Positions 18,381 to 27,302 of a DNA stretch of 64,000 bases are shown here, one piece after another. The notes below the pieces were generated by a model that saw nothing but the letters and a program-made list of their open reading frames with translations, had not been told where the DNA came from and ran no database searches. Position 1 is the stretch's first letter; the number at the start of each line of letters is the position of its first letter. Origin of the DNA: Myxococcales bacterium (GTDB taxonomy: Bacteria; Myxococcota_A; Polyangia; Polyangiales; GCA-016699535); the NCBI GenBank assembly GCA_016699535.1, contig CP064980.1, positions 310,001-374,000 of the forward strand, written 5' to 3'. Both the position numbers and the translations under genes were made by a program.

Positions 18381-19182
18381 CCTCCCCTGCGGGCTCGCGT
18401 TGCTCGCGGGGTGGTTGGTTAGCTGGGTTTGGAACTGATTTGCTCTTGAGTTTTTTGAGCCAGATGAAGATTTCGCGGTTGCCTTTGGGACCGGCGATAA
18501 TGCAGTCTTGTTGTGCACGCAGGGATAGTCCTAACAACTCAGCTTGGTGAATGACATCGGATGCGGCCTTGCGGCGCAGCGCATCGTCTCGGACCACCCC
18601 GGAAGAGCATATTTGCTCTTTGCCAACTTCGAACTGAGGTTTCACGAGCGCAATCACGTCACCACCTGGTTTAAGTACACTAACAACGCTTGGAAGCAGC
18701 TTGGCTAAGCCTATGAACGAGGCATCAACAACAACCAGATCCATGGCTTCGGGTAGATCACTCGCTTGAAGATAGCGAGCGTTAATGCGCTCCATGACCA
18801 CTACGCGGGGATCATTTCGCAGGCGATAGTCAAGCTGACCGTAACCTACATCGATGGCATAGACACGGCTCGCTCCGCGCTGCAGCAAGCAATCGGTAAA
18901 GCCGCCTGTTGAGGCGCCAAAATCTGCTACGACATGAGTACTTGGATCGTAGGCAAAGGCGTCCAAAGCTCCTTGCATCTTAAGGCCTCCGCGAGAAACG
19001 TAGGGATGATCCTGGCCTTTGAGTGTAAAAACGGTATCGACTGAAAACCGTTCACCCGCCTTTTCGACGCGCCTATCGTCCACATAAATTTTGCCCGCAA
19101 GAATCAAGGCTTGCGCACGCTGACGACTTGCTGCGAGGCCTTGCTCAGTCACGAGCAGATCTGCTCGTTTTTTCTCAGTCAC
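18166..19182 (-). CDS. tlyA: TlyA-family rRNA 2'-O-methyltransferase with repeat-encoded C-terminal extension
   Basis: The N-terminal 246 residues are a typical TlyA: an S4-like RNA-binding part (SRQRAQALILAGKIYVDDRR), then a FtsJ-like SAM domain with ADFGASTGGFTDCLLQRGA, VVVDASFIGLAKLLP and the end GPKGNREIFIWLKK. TlyA enzymes modify 16S/23S rRNA cytidines. About 92 extra residues follow, translated from the 87-bp repeat array as 29-residue units (GDACLPSLERCCAAVQTVKR is part of one unit). The natural stop is missing, so the repeat has extended the protein. Its start overlaps the btuF-like gene by 4 bases. Confidence 0.85.
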   Translation of the reverse strand: MTEKKRADLLVTEQGLAASRQRAQALILAGKIYVDDRRVEKAGERFSVDTVFTLKGQDHPYVSRGGLKMQGALDAFAYDPSTHVVADFGASTGGFTDCLLQRGASRVYAIDVGYGQLDYRLRNDPRVVVMERINARYLQASDLPEAMDLVVVDASFIGLAKLLPSVVSVLKPGGDVIALVKPQFEVGKEQICSSGVVRDDALRRKAASDVIHQAELLGLSLRAQQDCIIAGPKGNREIFIWLKKLKSKSVPNPANQPPREQREPAGEGADAQSAFGRGDACLPSLERCCAAVQTVKRADAQSAFGRGDACLPSLERCCAAVQTVKRADAQSAFGRGLS

Positions 19183-20057
19183 GGAGCATCTCCATAGATG
19201 GATTGGAATAGCAGCTCGACTGCGTCGGCAATACGAGGGCCAGGCCGCAGTAGTCTATCGTCTTGAATCGTTATAACTTTCCCATTCTTGACCGCAGGCA
19301 TGCTTGTAAACCGCGACCATTGAACACCGGACTCTGCATCGTTGCTCTTTGCTTCCATAATGGCTCGAACAATCACATCGGGAGAAAGGCTTACGATGTG
19401 CTCTAAACTCAAGGTTGGATAAGCTGGTCCACTACCCATGACGTTGATCGCACCAGCATGCGTGAGCACATCATCCGCAAAACTCGTAGGACCGGTAACC
19501 GAAAAAGGTTGCTCAGAAAATAACAACAATACACGCGCTTTGTGTTTAGGAAAGTGAGCTTTCACCGAGGCAAGTTTTTGCTTTATCTCGCTAATACGTG
19601 CTTGTGCTATCTTTTCTTGGCCCGTGCGTTTCGCTAGGCCACCAAGCAAGCCGATGATGTCAGAAACGCTGTGGATCGTGGGGAAATAGGTGCTCACCCC
19701 TTGTTGCTCCAAAATCCTAACAACCCCACGGTTGTTTGGGCTACGTGCCCCTACAACCAAGGTGGGTCGTAACGCTAAAATTGCCTCAAGCGACGGGTCA
19801 ATGAACCCACCAACTTTTGGAAGGCTTTTGGCGGCCGGTGGATAGTTGCAAAAACGGCTTACTCCAACCACTCTTGGGCCCAGACCAAGCGCAAACAAGG
19901 CCTCTGTCGTACTTGGTGCAAGCGAGACAATGCGTTGAGTTTGCCTTTCAGTCGAGCGCTCATGGCTCGCGCCCTGCTCCTTGCCGCAAGCGACAAGAGC
20001 AACGGAGATACCCAGCACACACCGTAGCGTACGCAGCCCAGCACTAATTGTCTTCAT
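19179..20057 (-). CDS. ABC transporter substrate-binding lipoprotein (BtuF/helical-backbone metal receptor type)
   Basis: A 292-residue periplasmic binding protein of the cobalamin/heme/iron class: lipoprotein signal (CVLGISVALVACGK), then RIVSLAPSTTEALFALGLG, VVGVSRFCNYPP and VGGFIDPSLEAILALRPTLVV, all typical of BtuF-like proteins. Its ATG overlaps the ssb stop by one base (TAATG) and its end overlaps tlyA, so all three are co-transcribed. No permease or ATPase genes are nearby. Vitamin B12 is a likely ligand, given the B12-type radical SAM enzyme nearby, but this is inference. Confidence 0.8.
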   Translation of the reverse strand: MKTISAGLRTLRCVLGISVALVACGKEQGASHERSTERQTQRIVSLAPSTTEALFALGLGPRVVGVSRFCNYPPAAKSLPKVGGFIDPSLEAILALRPTLVVGARSPNNRGVVRILEQQGVSTYFPTIHSVSDIIGLLGGLAKRTGQEKIAQARISEIKQKLASVKAHFPKHKARVLLLFSEQPFSVTGPTSFADDVLTHAGAINVMGSGPAYPTLSLEHIVSLSPDVIVRAIMEAKSNDAESGVQWSRFTSMPAVKNGKVITIQDDRLLRPGPRIADAVELLFQSIYGDAP

Positions 20058-20518
20058 TAGAAGGGAACGTCATCATCAATCAAATCATCGGCAGGAAAAT
20101 CAGAAGGCATATCCGAAGGACCAGAAGATGGCCCACCATAGCCGCCTGTATCCGAAGCATCGCCTCCGCGACCGCCACCTCCACCACTGCCGCCCAGCAG
20201 AATGATATTGGTTGCAACGATGTCGGTGTTGTAGCGTTTGTTGCCGTCTCGGTCTTCCCAGCTCCGGGTTTGAATGCGCCCTTCGACACAAAGTGGCCTG
20301 CCTTTGACCAAAATCTTATGCAACGCCTCGGCGCGTTTGCCCCAAACCACTACTGTATGCCATTCCGTGCGACTTTGACGTTCACCGGACTTGTTGACGT
20401 ACGACTCGTTGGTAGCCAAACGAAGCCGCAAAACGGCCTGGGAGGATTGGGTGAACTTGAGTTCTGGATCGGCGCCAAGGTTTCCGATTAATATTGCTTT
20501 GTTCATGCCTTCTGCCAT
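20057..20518 (-). CDS. ssb: Single-stranded DNA-binding protein
   Basis: A 153-residue SSB with the OB fold start MNKAILIGNLGADPELKFT, the core VVVWGKRAEALHKILVKGRPL and EGRIQTRSWEDRDGNKRY, a Gly/Asp/Ser-rich linker and the acidic tip DDDVPF that recruits partner proteins. ATG 20518 is preferred because GAGGGG stands 6-7 bases upstream; the ATG four codons later has no such site. It leads the run ssb, btuF-like, tlyA. Confidence 0.93.
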   Translation of the reverse strand: MAEGMNKAILIGNLGADPELKFTQSSQAVLRLRLATNESYVNKSGERQSRTEWHTVVVWGKRAEALHKILVKGRPLCVEGRIQTRSWEDRDGNKRYNTDIVATNIILLGGSGGGGGRGGDASDTGGYGGPSSGPSDMPSDFPADDLIDDDVPF

Positions 20519-20684
20519 GGTGTTCCCCTCGTTGTAATATAATGTCGTGTTCCGTTATCGGCGCTTGGGCTCAAAAGTTGTGCACGAAACATACCCTCTG
20601 CTCAATAAGGAAAAAAGAGGGAAATTGTATTTTCCTAGTATGTTGTTAATAAAGAATAATCCCGCACGATATATGGCGAGATCT

Positions 20685-20815
20685 GCGTGGAACAACAGGG
20701 CTACGCCGAAGCCTACAAGACCACCAACTGCGTATGCCTTTATGCTAAAAACCAATCCCGCCATGGCTAAATGCGCTACATGCAGACGCTCCAGCGTAGC
20801 CCTGTTGTTCCACGC
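20685..20815 (-). repeat. 131-bp hairpin element, copy 1
   Basis: Ends are a perfect 22-bp inverted repeat (20685-20706 and 20794-20815). Read on the minus strand the core contains GGAGCGTCTGCATGTAGCGC and GGTCTTGTAGGCTTCGG. The same core, in reverse orientation, is in the element at 20881-21011 with unrelated but again self-complementary ends. Not coding by any evidence I can see. Confidence 0.85.
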
Positions 20816-20868
20816 TCACAAGACTGCTTCCACTCTTCGACTATTGGGCGAAGCGACATCAAAAAGCG

Positions 20869-21615
20869 TCACCAGTCATTAGCCTCCGCGGGGGTATTGT
20901 TCCGGAGCGTCTGCATGTGGCGCACAAAAATAAATAGCAGGACAGCAAAAGCTTTCAGCCTCCCGCAGTTATTGGTCTTGATGGCTTCGGAACAATACCC
21001 CCGCGGAGGCTTGCTGTTCGAGATAAGTGCTAAGCGCACCATGCTCTCTGTCGGCAAATGAACTGAGCGCAAATTTTCTAGAAAAATTGTTGAGCTTTTT
21101 TTCTGGGAGTTTTGGACGGATAAATCGGAGTGTTGGGCGATTGCCTTTGCATCCATCCATTTCAGGTTCTTCTCTATTCTTGCTTCAGCATCCTGAAGGA
21201 CAAAAGCATATCTTAAATCAAAGTGCTGATGCGCTGGCTCGTGCCCAAAAGCCGGGATGGCATGAATGTCTACATCAAAGAAACTTTCATGCAATGGTCG
21301 AACCGAACTCGCCGCCAGCGCTGTTTCTTCTTCAAGCTCTCTTAGTGCAGCAGCTAGAATACTCCTATCCCTTCTTTCCATATGACCGCCTGGCTGCAGC
21401 CATTTTTTGAGCTTGGGGTGGAAAAGCACGAGAAGTTCAGCATCGTCGTTGAATACAAAAGTGCTGACCGTAAAGTGTCCCGGAGAGAAACAGTCTCGAT
21501 ACAGACTCTTTTGCCCCTGAGCAAGAAGCTCCAACGAAGCTGCTACTTCGGCTTCACGATCGCGGTGAGTTTCAATGAAGTGATTAAGCTGTTGCTGCAG
21601 ATGAGGAATGAGCAT
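20869..21615 (-). CDS. Nudix hydrolase with repeat-derived C-terminus
   Basis: A Nudix protein of 248 residues from ATG 21615, which overlaps the ccmI-like gene by 32 bases. The Nudix box is GGHMERRDRSILAAALRELE with EETAL, slightly off consensus (Asp at one Glu position). It would hydrolyse a nucleoside diphosphate linked to some group. The last about 50 residues come from the 131-bp element at 20881-21011, so the normal C-terminus is probably lost or replaced. An upstream start at 21657 is possible but lies inside the ccmI-like gene. Confidence 0.8.
   Translation of the reverse strand: MLIPHLQQQLNHFIETHRDREAEVAASLELLAQGQKSLYRDCFSPGHFTVSTFVFNDDAELLVLFHPKLKKWLQPGGHMERRDRSILAAALRELEEETALAASSVRPLHESFFDVDIHAIPAFGHEPAHQHFDLRYAFVLQDAEARIEKNLKWMDAKAIAQHSDLSVQNSQKKSSTIFLENLRSVHLPTESMVRLALISNSKPPRGYCSEAIKTNNCGRLKAFAVLLFIFVRHMQTLRNNTPAEANDW
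20881..21011 (+). repeat. 131-bp hairpin element, copy 2 (inverted)
   Basis: Ends are a perfect 24-bp inverted repeat (20881-20904 and 20988-21011). The core carries GGAGCGTCTGCATGTGGCGC (one mismatch to copy 1) and GGTCTTGATGGCTTCGG. Same total length as copy 1. It lies inside the 3' end of the Nudix reading frame and replaces its natural end. Confidence 0.85.
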
Positions 21616-23170
21616 GCTTTTTGTTAGCTGATTCTTCAGCTTGCAGCAACTGCGCAAGCTCGATTACGGCACGCTCTTTTTGTCGCGCAAAATAGTTTGG
21701 ACCTATCGTTGAATCTTTGAACTCTTTTTCAAGCATAGCAATTTCATCAAGCAACGCCTGTTTGCGATCTGATAAATCGTTTTTCGTCTTAGCGCCTTGT
21801 CCAGCTCGCCAAAAGAGCACGCTTAACGATAAGGCAAGAAGTGCAGCAAGAAAAAGAGCAACCCAACGCATGGGGCCTGGACCCGGGATTCCGCGAACAT
21901 GCACAATAAGACTTTTGACAGGTGGGTCCTGTGGTCTTCTTCGCATCTCGGTGCCAAGCAGTGTTCGCCCGTCGTGCTCAAACGATGTTGTTTCTGGTAA
22001 GCCTTCGACACTCATTTGAATGCCAGCAATGGCTGGAATCACGATCTGATAGCGAAAAGTATTCCAAGTAACTGGCAGCTCGATGGTCATATCCCCGCCC
22101 TTGACTGGCAAATGATAACCCCAGCTCAAGGTTACCGCTCCTGGTAGCAGCGAGCCGAACACGCGAAAACCAACGTTGTCTTCTTCGACCATCCGCTGAT
22201 CGGTCATCAGCTCTTGGGACTGAAAATTAACAAATCCCTCAGGAAGCCGAACTAGCTTTCCTTCTTGCGGGAAAGCATAGGCCTCGGTACCAAAGTTACT
22301 CAACTGAGCGTGTTGGACCACATGCAAACGTTCGTCTTGCAGGTCAAGAATAAATTGCCCGTGCTGAAGCAGTGGTCGCTCATCGGTGCTGACAGAAAGC
22401 AGCACAAGCCTTGCTCGATAGCCCTGATCGGTGGGCAAGCGAAAAGGGTCTGTGGCAAAACTCACGCCTTGATGCACCGATTTTACCCGATAAGCAGCTA
22501 GTTCGCCCGAGGTCAGTTCCTTAAATTGGCACTGGCCCTTCTCATCGCTTTGACAAGTTTGATGGACACGCGCGCCGCCTTGAGCCATCACGCCAAGAAT
22601 CACGGTTTTTCCTGGCATGGCTAAACCTTCGGCGTCCATCACGGATACAGCGATGGTCCCTGCCGGGAGCGTCTCATCCGCTTGCGCGTGGCTCTGTAGC
22701 GTTTGCTGCATTCGCAAGTGTGCATTGAGGGCATCTTGCGGACTGTCGCTTTGCGCTTGGGCGTCTTGCGCGAAAGCAATCAGGCTGCCTAAAGCGGCCA
22801 GCAGAATGATACTGTGCTTGAGCGAACGCTCGATGAGTTTTTCAGCTTTCTCTTTATAAGGCCCGATATCTTTGTCGAGGGCTTCAAGCACAACTTTTGC
22901 ACGCTCGCGGTATTGTGCGTTGAGCTCCGCAAAGTCTGCTTCGGATATTTTGCCAACCTCATTTTCAAACTCAAGATCTTTGAGACCAGTAAGCAAGGCC
23001 TGTTTTTCTGCAAGCAATCCAGCACGATCTTCACTGAGATTGGCTACGTGAGATGCAGCGTCCCTCCTTGTACTAAACAAGACAAGCAAGCTCTGAAACA
23101 AAGCGTATACGACAGCACCAGTAGCCAGCACGGAAAGAACAATGAAAAAATAAGGAAGAAAATAGCTCAC
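21584..23170 (-). CDS. CcmI-like cytochrome c biogenesis protein with extra periplasmic and membrane domains
   Basis: Start GTG 23170 sits behind a strong GGAAGGAG. The N-terminus has a membrane helix and a coiled coil (LLTGLKDLEFENEVGKISEA, LNAQYRERAKVVLEALDKD), as in CcmI, the chaperone for apocytochrome c. A second hydrophobic segment follows near residue 120 (SIILLAALGSLIAFAQDAQA), then a beta-rich carboxypeptidase-regulatory-like portion, a third membrane helix (WVALFLAALLALSLSVLFW), and a short cytoplasmic coiled coil. It directly follows ccmF with a 2-base gap. Such a multi-domain CcmI is unusual; the outer part may bind heme, apocytochrome or cell-wall components. Confidence 0.7.
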   Translation of the reverse strand: MSYFLPYFFIVLSVLATGAVVYALFQSLLVLFSTRRDAASHVANLSEDRAGLLAEKQALLTGLKDLEFENEVGKISEADFAELNAQYRERAKVVLEALDKDIGPYKEKAEKLIERSLKHSIILLAALGSLIAFAQDAQAQSDSPQDALNAHLRMQQTLQSHAQADETLPAGTIAVSVMDAEGLAMPGKTVILGVMAQGGARVHQTCQSDEKGQCQFKELTSGELAAYRVKSVHQGVSFATDPFRLPTDQGYRARLVLLSVSTDERPLLQHGQFILDLQDERLHVVQHAQLSNFGTEAYAFPQEGKLVRLPEGFVNFQSQELMTDQRMVEEDNVGFRVFGSLLPGAVTLSWGYHLPVKGGDMTIELPVTWNTFRYQIVIPAIAGIQMSVEGLPETTSFEHDGRTLLGTEMRRRPQDPPVKSLIVHVRGIPGPGPMRWVALFLAALLALSLSVLFWRAGQGAKTKNDLSDRKQALLDEIAMLEKEFKDSTIGPNYFARQKERAVIELAQLLQAEESANKKHAHSSSAATA

Positions 23171-23172
23171 GA

Positions 23173-25270
23173 CTAAACTCCTTCCTTTGCTTGCTCCGCA
23201 TCCACAACACTCGCCTTTGATGAAGGCGGATCCATGGAGAGCAGCTCCGAGATGCGAGGAGCCATGGCGATAATCACGCCTAAGAGCAAAATCAAAGCCC
23301 CTATCCAGATCCAAATCACAAGGGGTCGGTAGATCACTTGAAAGGTACCTATCTTTGTTTCGGGATTAACGGAATTCATGATCACATAAAGATCGTTGCT
23401 AAGACGGGAGCGAATAGCGACTTCAGTGGTTGGCATCTCTGGATGGGTTGTGTAGATAAATTTTGCAGGTGAAACCTGATCGACTTTTTTCCCGTTGTGA
23501 TAGACGTCAAACTCAGTAAACACCATGCGTTTATTTGGATCTGTAATGGACCGAGCACGAATGTATTCAAAGCGGTAGTTATGAATCTCTAAGCTCTCAC
23601 CAATATGAAGCGTGGCTTCTTTTTTAATGTCGTATGCTGCACCCGTGAAACCGATGCACATAAGCACGATGCCGACATGCACAATATAGCCGCCGTAGCG
23701 ACGACGCGCTTTGGCTACCAAGGTCACAAGTGCCTTAAAAAACCCTTCTTGGGCGTTTTTTCGCCGCATCTTGATGCCACGCCAAAACTCTTGAACGATG
23801 GTCGCGGTAACGAAACCACAAAAAGAAAAGGATATGAGCGGCGCTGCTGAATAGACAGCGGCAAACAATCGGCCGGTGCTTGTCTCGTAGATCTCTTCTG
23901 AAGTTACAACAGGTGGAAGACCAAAGGCTTTGCCAAAAAAGATATGGACAAGTGCAACGAACACACCGAAAAGCACAGGCCACTTAAAGGCTTGCAATAA
24001 ATTTTTTCTTGGTTGCTCTACGCCAAGCCAACAGTGGGCCGATGCCCATAAGCAAAAGGAGTATCAGACCGAGCGGAACTATCCATTTATTAAAGTAGCT
24101 CGGACCAACAGTCACCACTTCGTTTCGAAGCCATTCACTGATGCGCGGAAAAAGGGTTGCAACAAGGATAAAGAAAAGAATGGCAAGCAAAATCCAGTTC
24201 TGAAGAAGGAAACTAAACTCACGGCTTAGGAGTGAATCCATTTCGCTCTTTGCACGAAGACGCGGCAGACGCCAAATCACTAAGGCAATACAAAACACTG
24301 AGACGCCGGCTAAAAACCACAAAAAGTAAATGCCGATATCCGAACGCGCAAAGGAATGAACGCTCGCTATCAGCCCAGAACGGGTCAAAAAAGTGCCGAA
24401 AATCGTTAAAAAGAAAGTGAGACAAATAAGTGCCACGTTCCAGACTTTGAGCATGCCGCGACGCTCTTGAATCATCACCGAATGCAAAAAGGCTGTGCCA
24501 CTAAACCAGGGTAGGATTGCTGCATTTTCAACAGGATCCCAAGCCCAGTAGCCTCCCCAGCCAAGTTCTTCGTAGGACCAAATCATGCCAAGCACGTTAC
24601 CAATGCTAAGGAAGGTCCACGCTATCAGCGTCCAGCGCCGAGAAGCATAAATCCACTCTTCACCGAGCCTACCCGTAATCAGCGCCGCAACCACGAAGGC
24701 AAAAGGAATCGACCATCCGACAAAGCCCATATAAAGGGAGGGTGGATGAATCGTCATCCAGTAGTTTTGAAGCAGAGGATTGAGTCCTTCGCCGTCGATG
24801 GGAGATCCCGCATAGCTGGTCGCAAAAGGGTTCGCTGCAAAGAGCATCAAGACCGCAAAAAACGCAAAGATGCCCATCAAGGTTGCTAGGATAAAGGGTT
24901 GCAGTTCGAGATAGCGGCCTTTTAACGATCGGAGACAAGCTGCGGTATAGAGGGAGAGCAAAAAGGTCCACCATAATAGTGATCCGTCTTGACCACCCCA
25001 CAGCGACGCCAGCAGATACCACCAGGGCATAGAACGATCGCTATAGCGCGCTACGTAACGAATACGAAAATCGTGCGTTTGAAAAGCGTAAGCCAAAAGG
25101 CAAACCGCAAGCAGCACAAGAGCACAACTTGCGTAGGCACCAAAGCGTGCGCTACGAAGCAAGGCGGGCTTGCGGCTTGATGCAATGGCAACACCAAAGG
25201 TGTAGCCAGCCAGGATAAGCAAGGCCGAAAGAATCAGATTACCAAGGACGGGTATACCACTATTGAACAT
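23173..25270 (-). CDS. ccmF: Cytochrome c heme lyase CcmF, frameshifted in a poly-A
   Basis: The N-terminal part holds the WWD heme-handling motif (GWGGYWAWDPVENA) and many membrane helices; the C-terminal part carries the late periplasmic domain and last helix. Two overlapping frames meet at 23984-23997. The upstream protein would end in KKKFIASL, whereas removing one A from the six-A run (plus-strand T-run 24002-24007) gives KKNLLQAFKWPVLFG, a natural join. The start is set at ATG 25270 (MFNSGIPVLGN), because residues before it lack membrane character; 25396 is an alternative. CcmF attaches heme to apocytochrome c in the periplasm. Confidence 0.85.
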
Positions 25271-25401
25271 ATCGGCGGCAGAGTAGAACCACAACGCACT
25301 TACTTCAAGTTCACACCCGCAAAGACGCGAAACTTCACGATGTTGCTCGGAGAAAAACCGCATCGCTACGCTGCGCCAGACAACGACAGACAGCACAGAA
25401 C

Positions 25402-26745
25402 ATGACTAAAATCTCGCATAACCAAGTCTGGCGACTCGCAACGCCCATTATTATTGGGCATATTTCGGTGCCTCTATTAGGCATGATGGATACCGCCGTG
25501 GTGGGCCGCTTGCCAGGTCCAGAGCCACTTGGGGCACTCGCATTGGGCAATTTGGTTTTCAATTATCTGTACTGGGGATTTGGTTTTTTGCGCATGGGGA
25601 CAACCGGACCAACGGCACAAGCCTGGGGTTCTGGTAATCACGAAGAGGTCTCGAAGCTTGCAAAGCGAGCTTTTGTGCTGTCGTTCTGTATCAGCATTGT
25701 TATCGTATTGCTTCAGGTTCCAATCATTTATTTCGCGCTTCGCCTTATCAGCGCAGATGAACAGTTAAAAACTTTAGCTTCTTCTTATTTCTACGCACGG
25801 GTTTGGGGGGCCCCAGCTGCTCTTGGTAACTTTGTGATCATTGGCTGGCTTTTAGGCATTCAACAAGCACGCAGTGTTTTGTGGATTCAGCTTTGGATGA
25901 ACGGACTAAACATCGTCTTGGATTTACTTATGGTGTTTGTTTTTCATCAGGGGGTAGCCGGCGTGGGTTATGCCACGGCAGTCTCCGAATATGCTGCATT
26001 TGCCGCGGGGATTGTTTCCATGCAGCATTTTGCTCCACAACTATTTGAACTCAAAGAATGGAAAGAAGCGTTTCACTTACGCGCCCTTGCACCCATGTTG
26101 AGCATCAACGGTGATTTATTTGTGCGAACACTATGCTTGATTTCAAGTTTTGCTCTATTGACTTTCATGGGTGCACGCATGGGACGTTTAGTGCTTGCAT
26201 CGAACGCGCTATTGATGAATTTTCAGCTCTTTGCATCCTACAGCTTGGATGGTTTTGCTCATGCTGCCGAAGCCCTTGTGGGCCAGTCTCTTGGCGCTAA
26301 AGATCGCAAAGCGTACTGGAGTGCAGTCAAGATAAGCACGGTATGGGCTGCCGGAATGGCGATCATCTACGTTCTTGTTTATGGGGCTTTCGGCGGAGCA
26401 CTGATTGATACGCTGAGCATCGATCCTGCTGTACAAAGCGAAGCGCGTCGTTTTCTCCCGTGGCTTATCATCACCCCAGTTGTTTCGGTATGGAGCTATC
26501 AGCTCGACGGCATCTTCGCGGGAAGCACACGGAGTAAAGAGATGCGCAACAGTATGATGCTCTCCTTTGCGCTTTATGTTGCTCTTGTGTTTGTTTTGGT
26601 CCCACGCTTCGACAATCACGGACTTTGGGCAGCATTTATGCTTTTCATGGTCTTCAGGGCCATTACCCTGGGCCTTCGCCTTTTTCAGAAACGCGACGAG
26701 GATAGCCAAGATGACGAAAGCCGGCCTTTATGCAACGGTAGCTAG
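25402..26745 (+). CDS. MATE-family efflux protein (DinF-like)
   Basis: A 447-residue multi-drug and toxin extrusion transporter with about 12 membrane helices. The first helix region LATPIIIGHISVPLLGMMDT and GRLPGPEPLGALALGN resembles DinF/NorM pumps that export cationic compounds in exchange for Na+ or H+. It is divergent from ccmF, and its end overlaps the next gene by 35 bases. The substrate is unknown. Confidence 0.85.
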   Translation: MTKISHNQVWRLATPIIIGHISVPLLGMMDTAVVGRLPGPEPLGALALGNLVFNYLYWGFGFLRMGTTGPTAQAWGSGNHEEVSKLAKRAFVLSFCISIVIVLLQVPIIYFALRLISADEQLKTLASSYFYARVWGAPAALGNFVIIGWLLGIQQARSVLWIQLWMNGLNIVLDLLMVFVFHQGVAGVGYATAVSEYAAFAAGIVSMQHFAPQLFELKEWKEAFHLRALAPMLSINGDLFVRTLCLISSFALLTFMGARMGRLVLASNALLMNFQLFASYSLDGFAHAAEALVGQSLGAKDRKAYWSAVKISTVWAAGMAIIYVLVYGAFGGALIDTLSIDPAVQSEARRFLPWLIITPVVSVWSYQLDGIFAGSTRSKEMRNSMMLSFALYVALVFVLVPRFDNHGLWAAFMLFMVFRAITLGLRLFQKRDEDSQDDESRPLCNGS

Positions 26746-27247
26746 CAGTATGGCCCAGGCACGCATGCGACCGGAGTTCGAAGTTGTTTTTGAAGGCCGC
26801 ACAGAGCTTTTGCTGAGCACACTAAAAAACAAGCTCACCGAGCAGCAATGTCCCTGCGCAGGACAAGTGTTTCGAAAAGAGGCCGTACTTTGGATCTGTG
26901 AGCAAAAACGCCATTTTTGGTCGCCGTATTTGTACCTACGTTTTGCCGCCGAAGAAGATACAAAAAAAATATGTGGCCGTTTTGCACCTCACCCTCATGT
27001 CTGGACCATGTTCATGGCAATGTATGGGGTACTTTTATTGCTGGTACTGGCTGGGATCGTATATGGCGCATCGCAGCACATCCTCGGACAGCTCCCTTGG
27101 GCCTATCTATTGACGCCCTTTGCTCTAGCGCTTATTGCTTTTGTGTACGGCGCAGCATTTATCGGTCAAGGATTAGGAGCTGAGCAAATGTATCAATTGC
27201 GCAGTTTTCTCGATGACGCTTTGAAGCGATGCAAAGCAAGCTCTTAG
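26711..27247 (+). CDS. Hypothetical membrane protein, two helices
   Basis: The start is set at ATG 26711 (MTKAGLYATVASSM), inside the MATE gene end; a longer frame from 26567 only reads through the MATE gene. The 178-residue product has a hydrophilic N-terminal half with a CPC motif and a charged middle, then two helices (MFMAMYGVLLLLVLAGIVYG and LLTPFALALIAFVYG). Family not recognised. It is likely co-transcribed with the pump. Confidence 0.65.
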   Translation: MTKAGLYATVASSMAQARMRPEFEVVFEGRTELLLSTLKNKLTEQQCPCAGQVFRKEAVLWICEQKRHFWSPYLYLRFAAEEDTKKICGRFAPHPHVWTMFMAMYGVLLLLVLAGIVYGASQHILGQLPWAYLLTPFALALIAFVYGAAFIGQGLGAEQMYQLRSFLDDALKRCKASS

Positions 27248-27302
27248 CGGGCTCCATGCACAAAACTATTTCATTGAAGTGCGAGTGCACTGGGCCTTCT
27301 AT

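Noticed and set aside
20555..20764. Small membrane protein on minus strand
   Set aside because: It overlaps an arm of the 131-bp element and has no clear ribosome site or homology.
20685..21011. Integron attC sites
   Set aside because: The ends lack RYYYAAC/GTTRRRY and vary while the core is conserved; copies are in opposite orientation and no integrase is seen.
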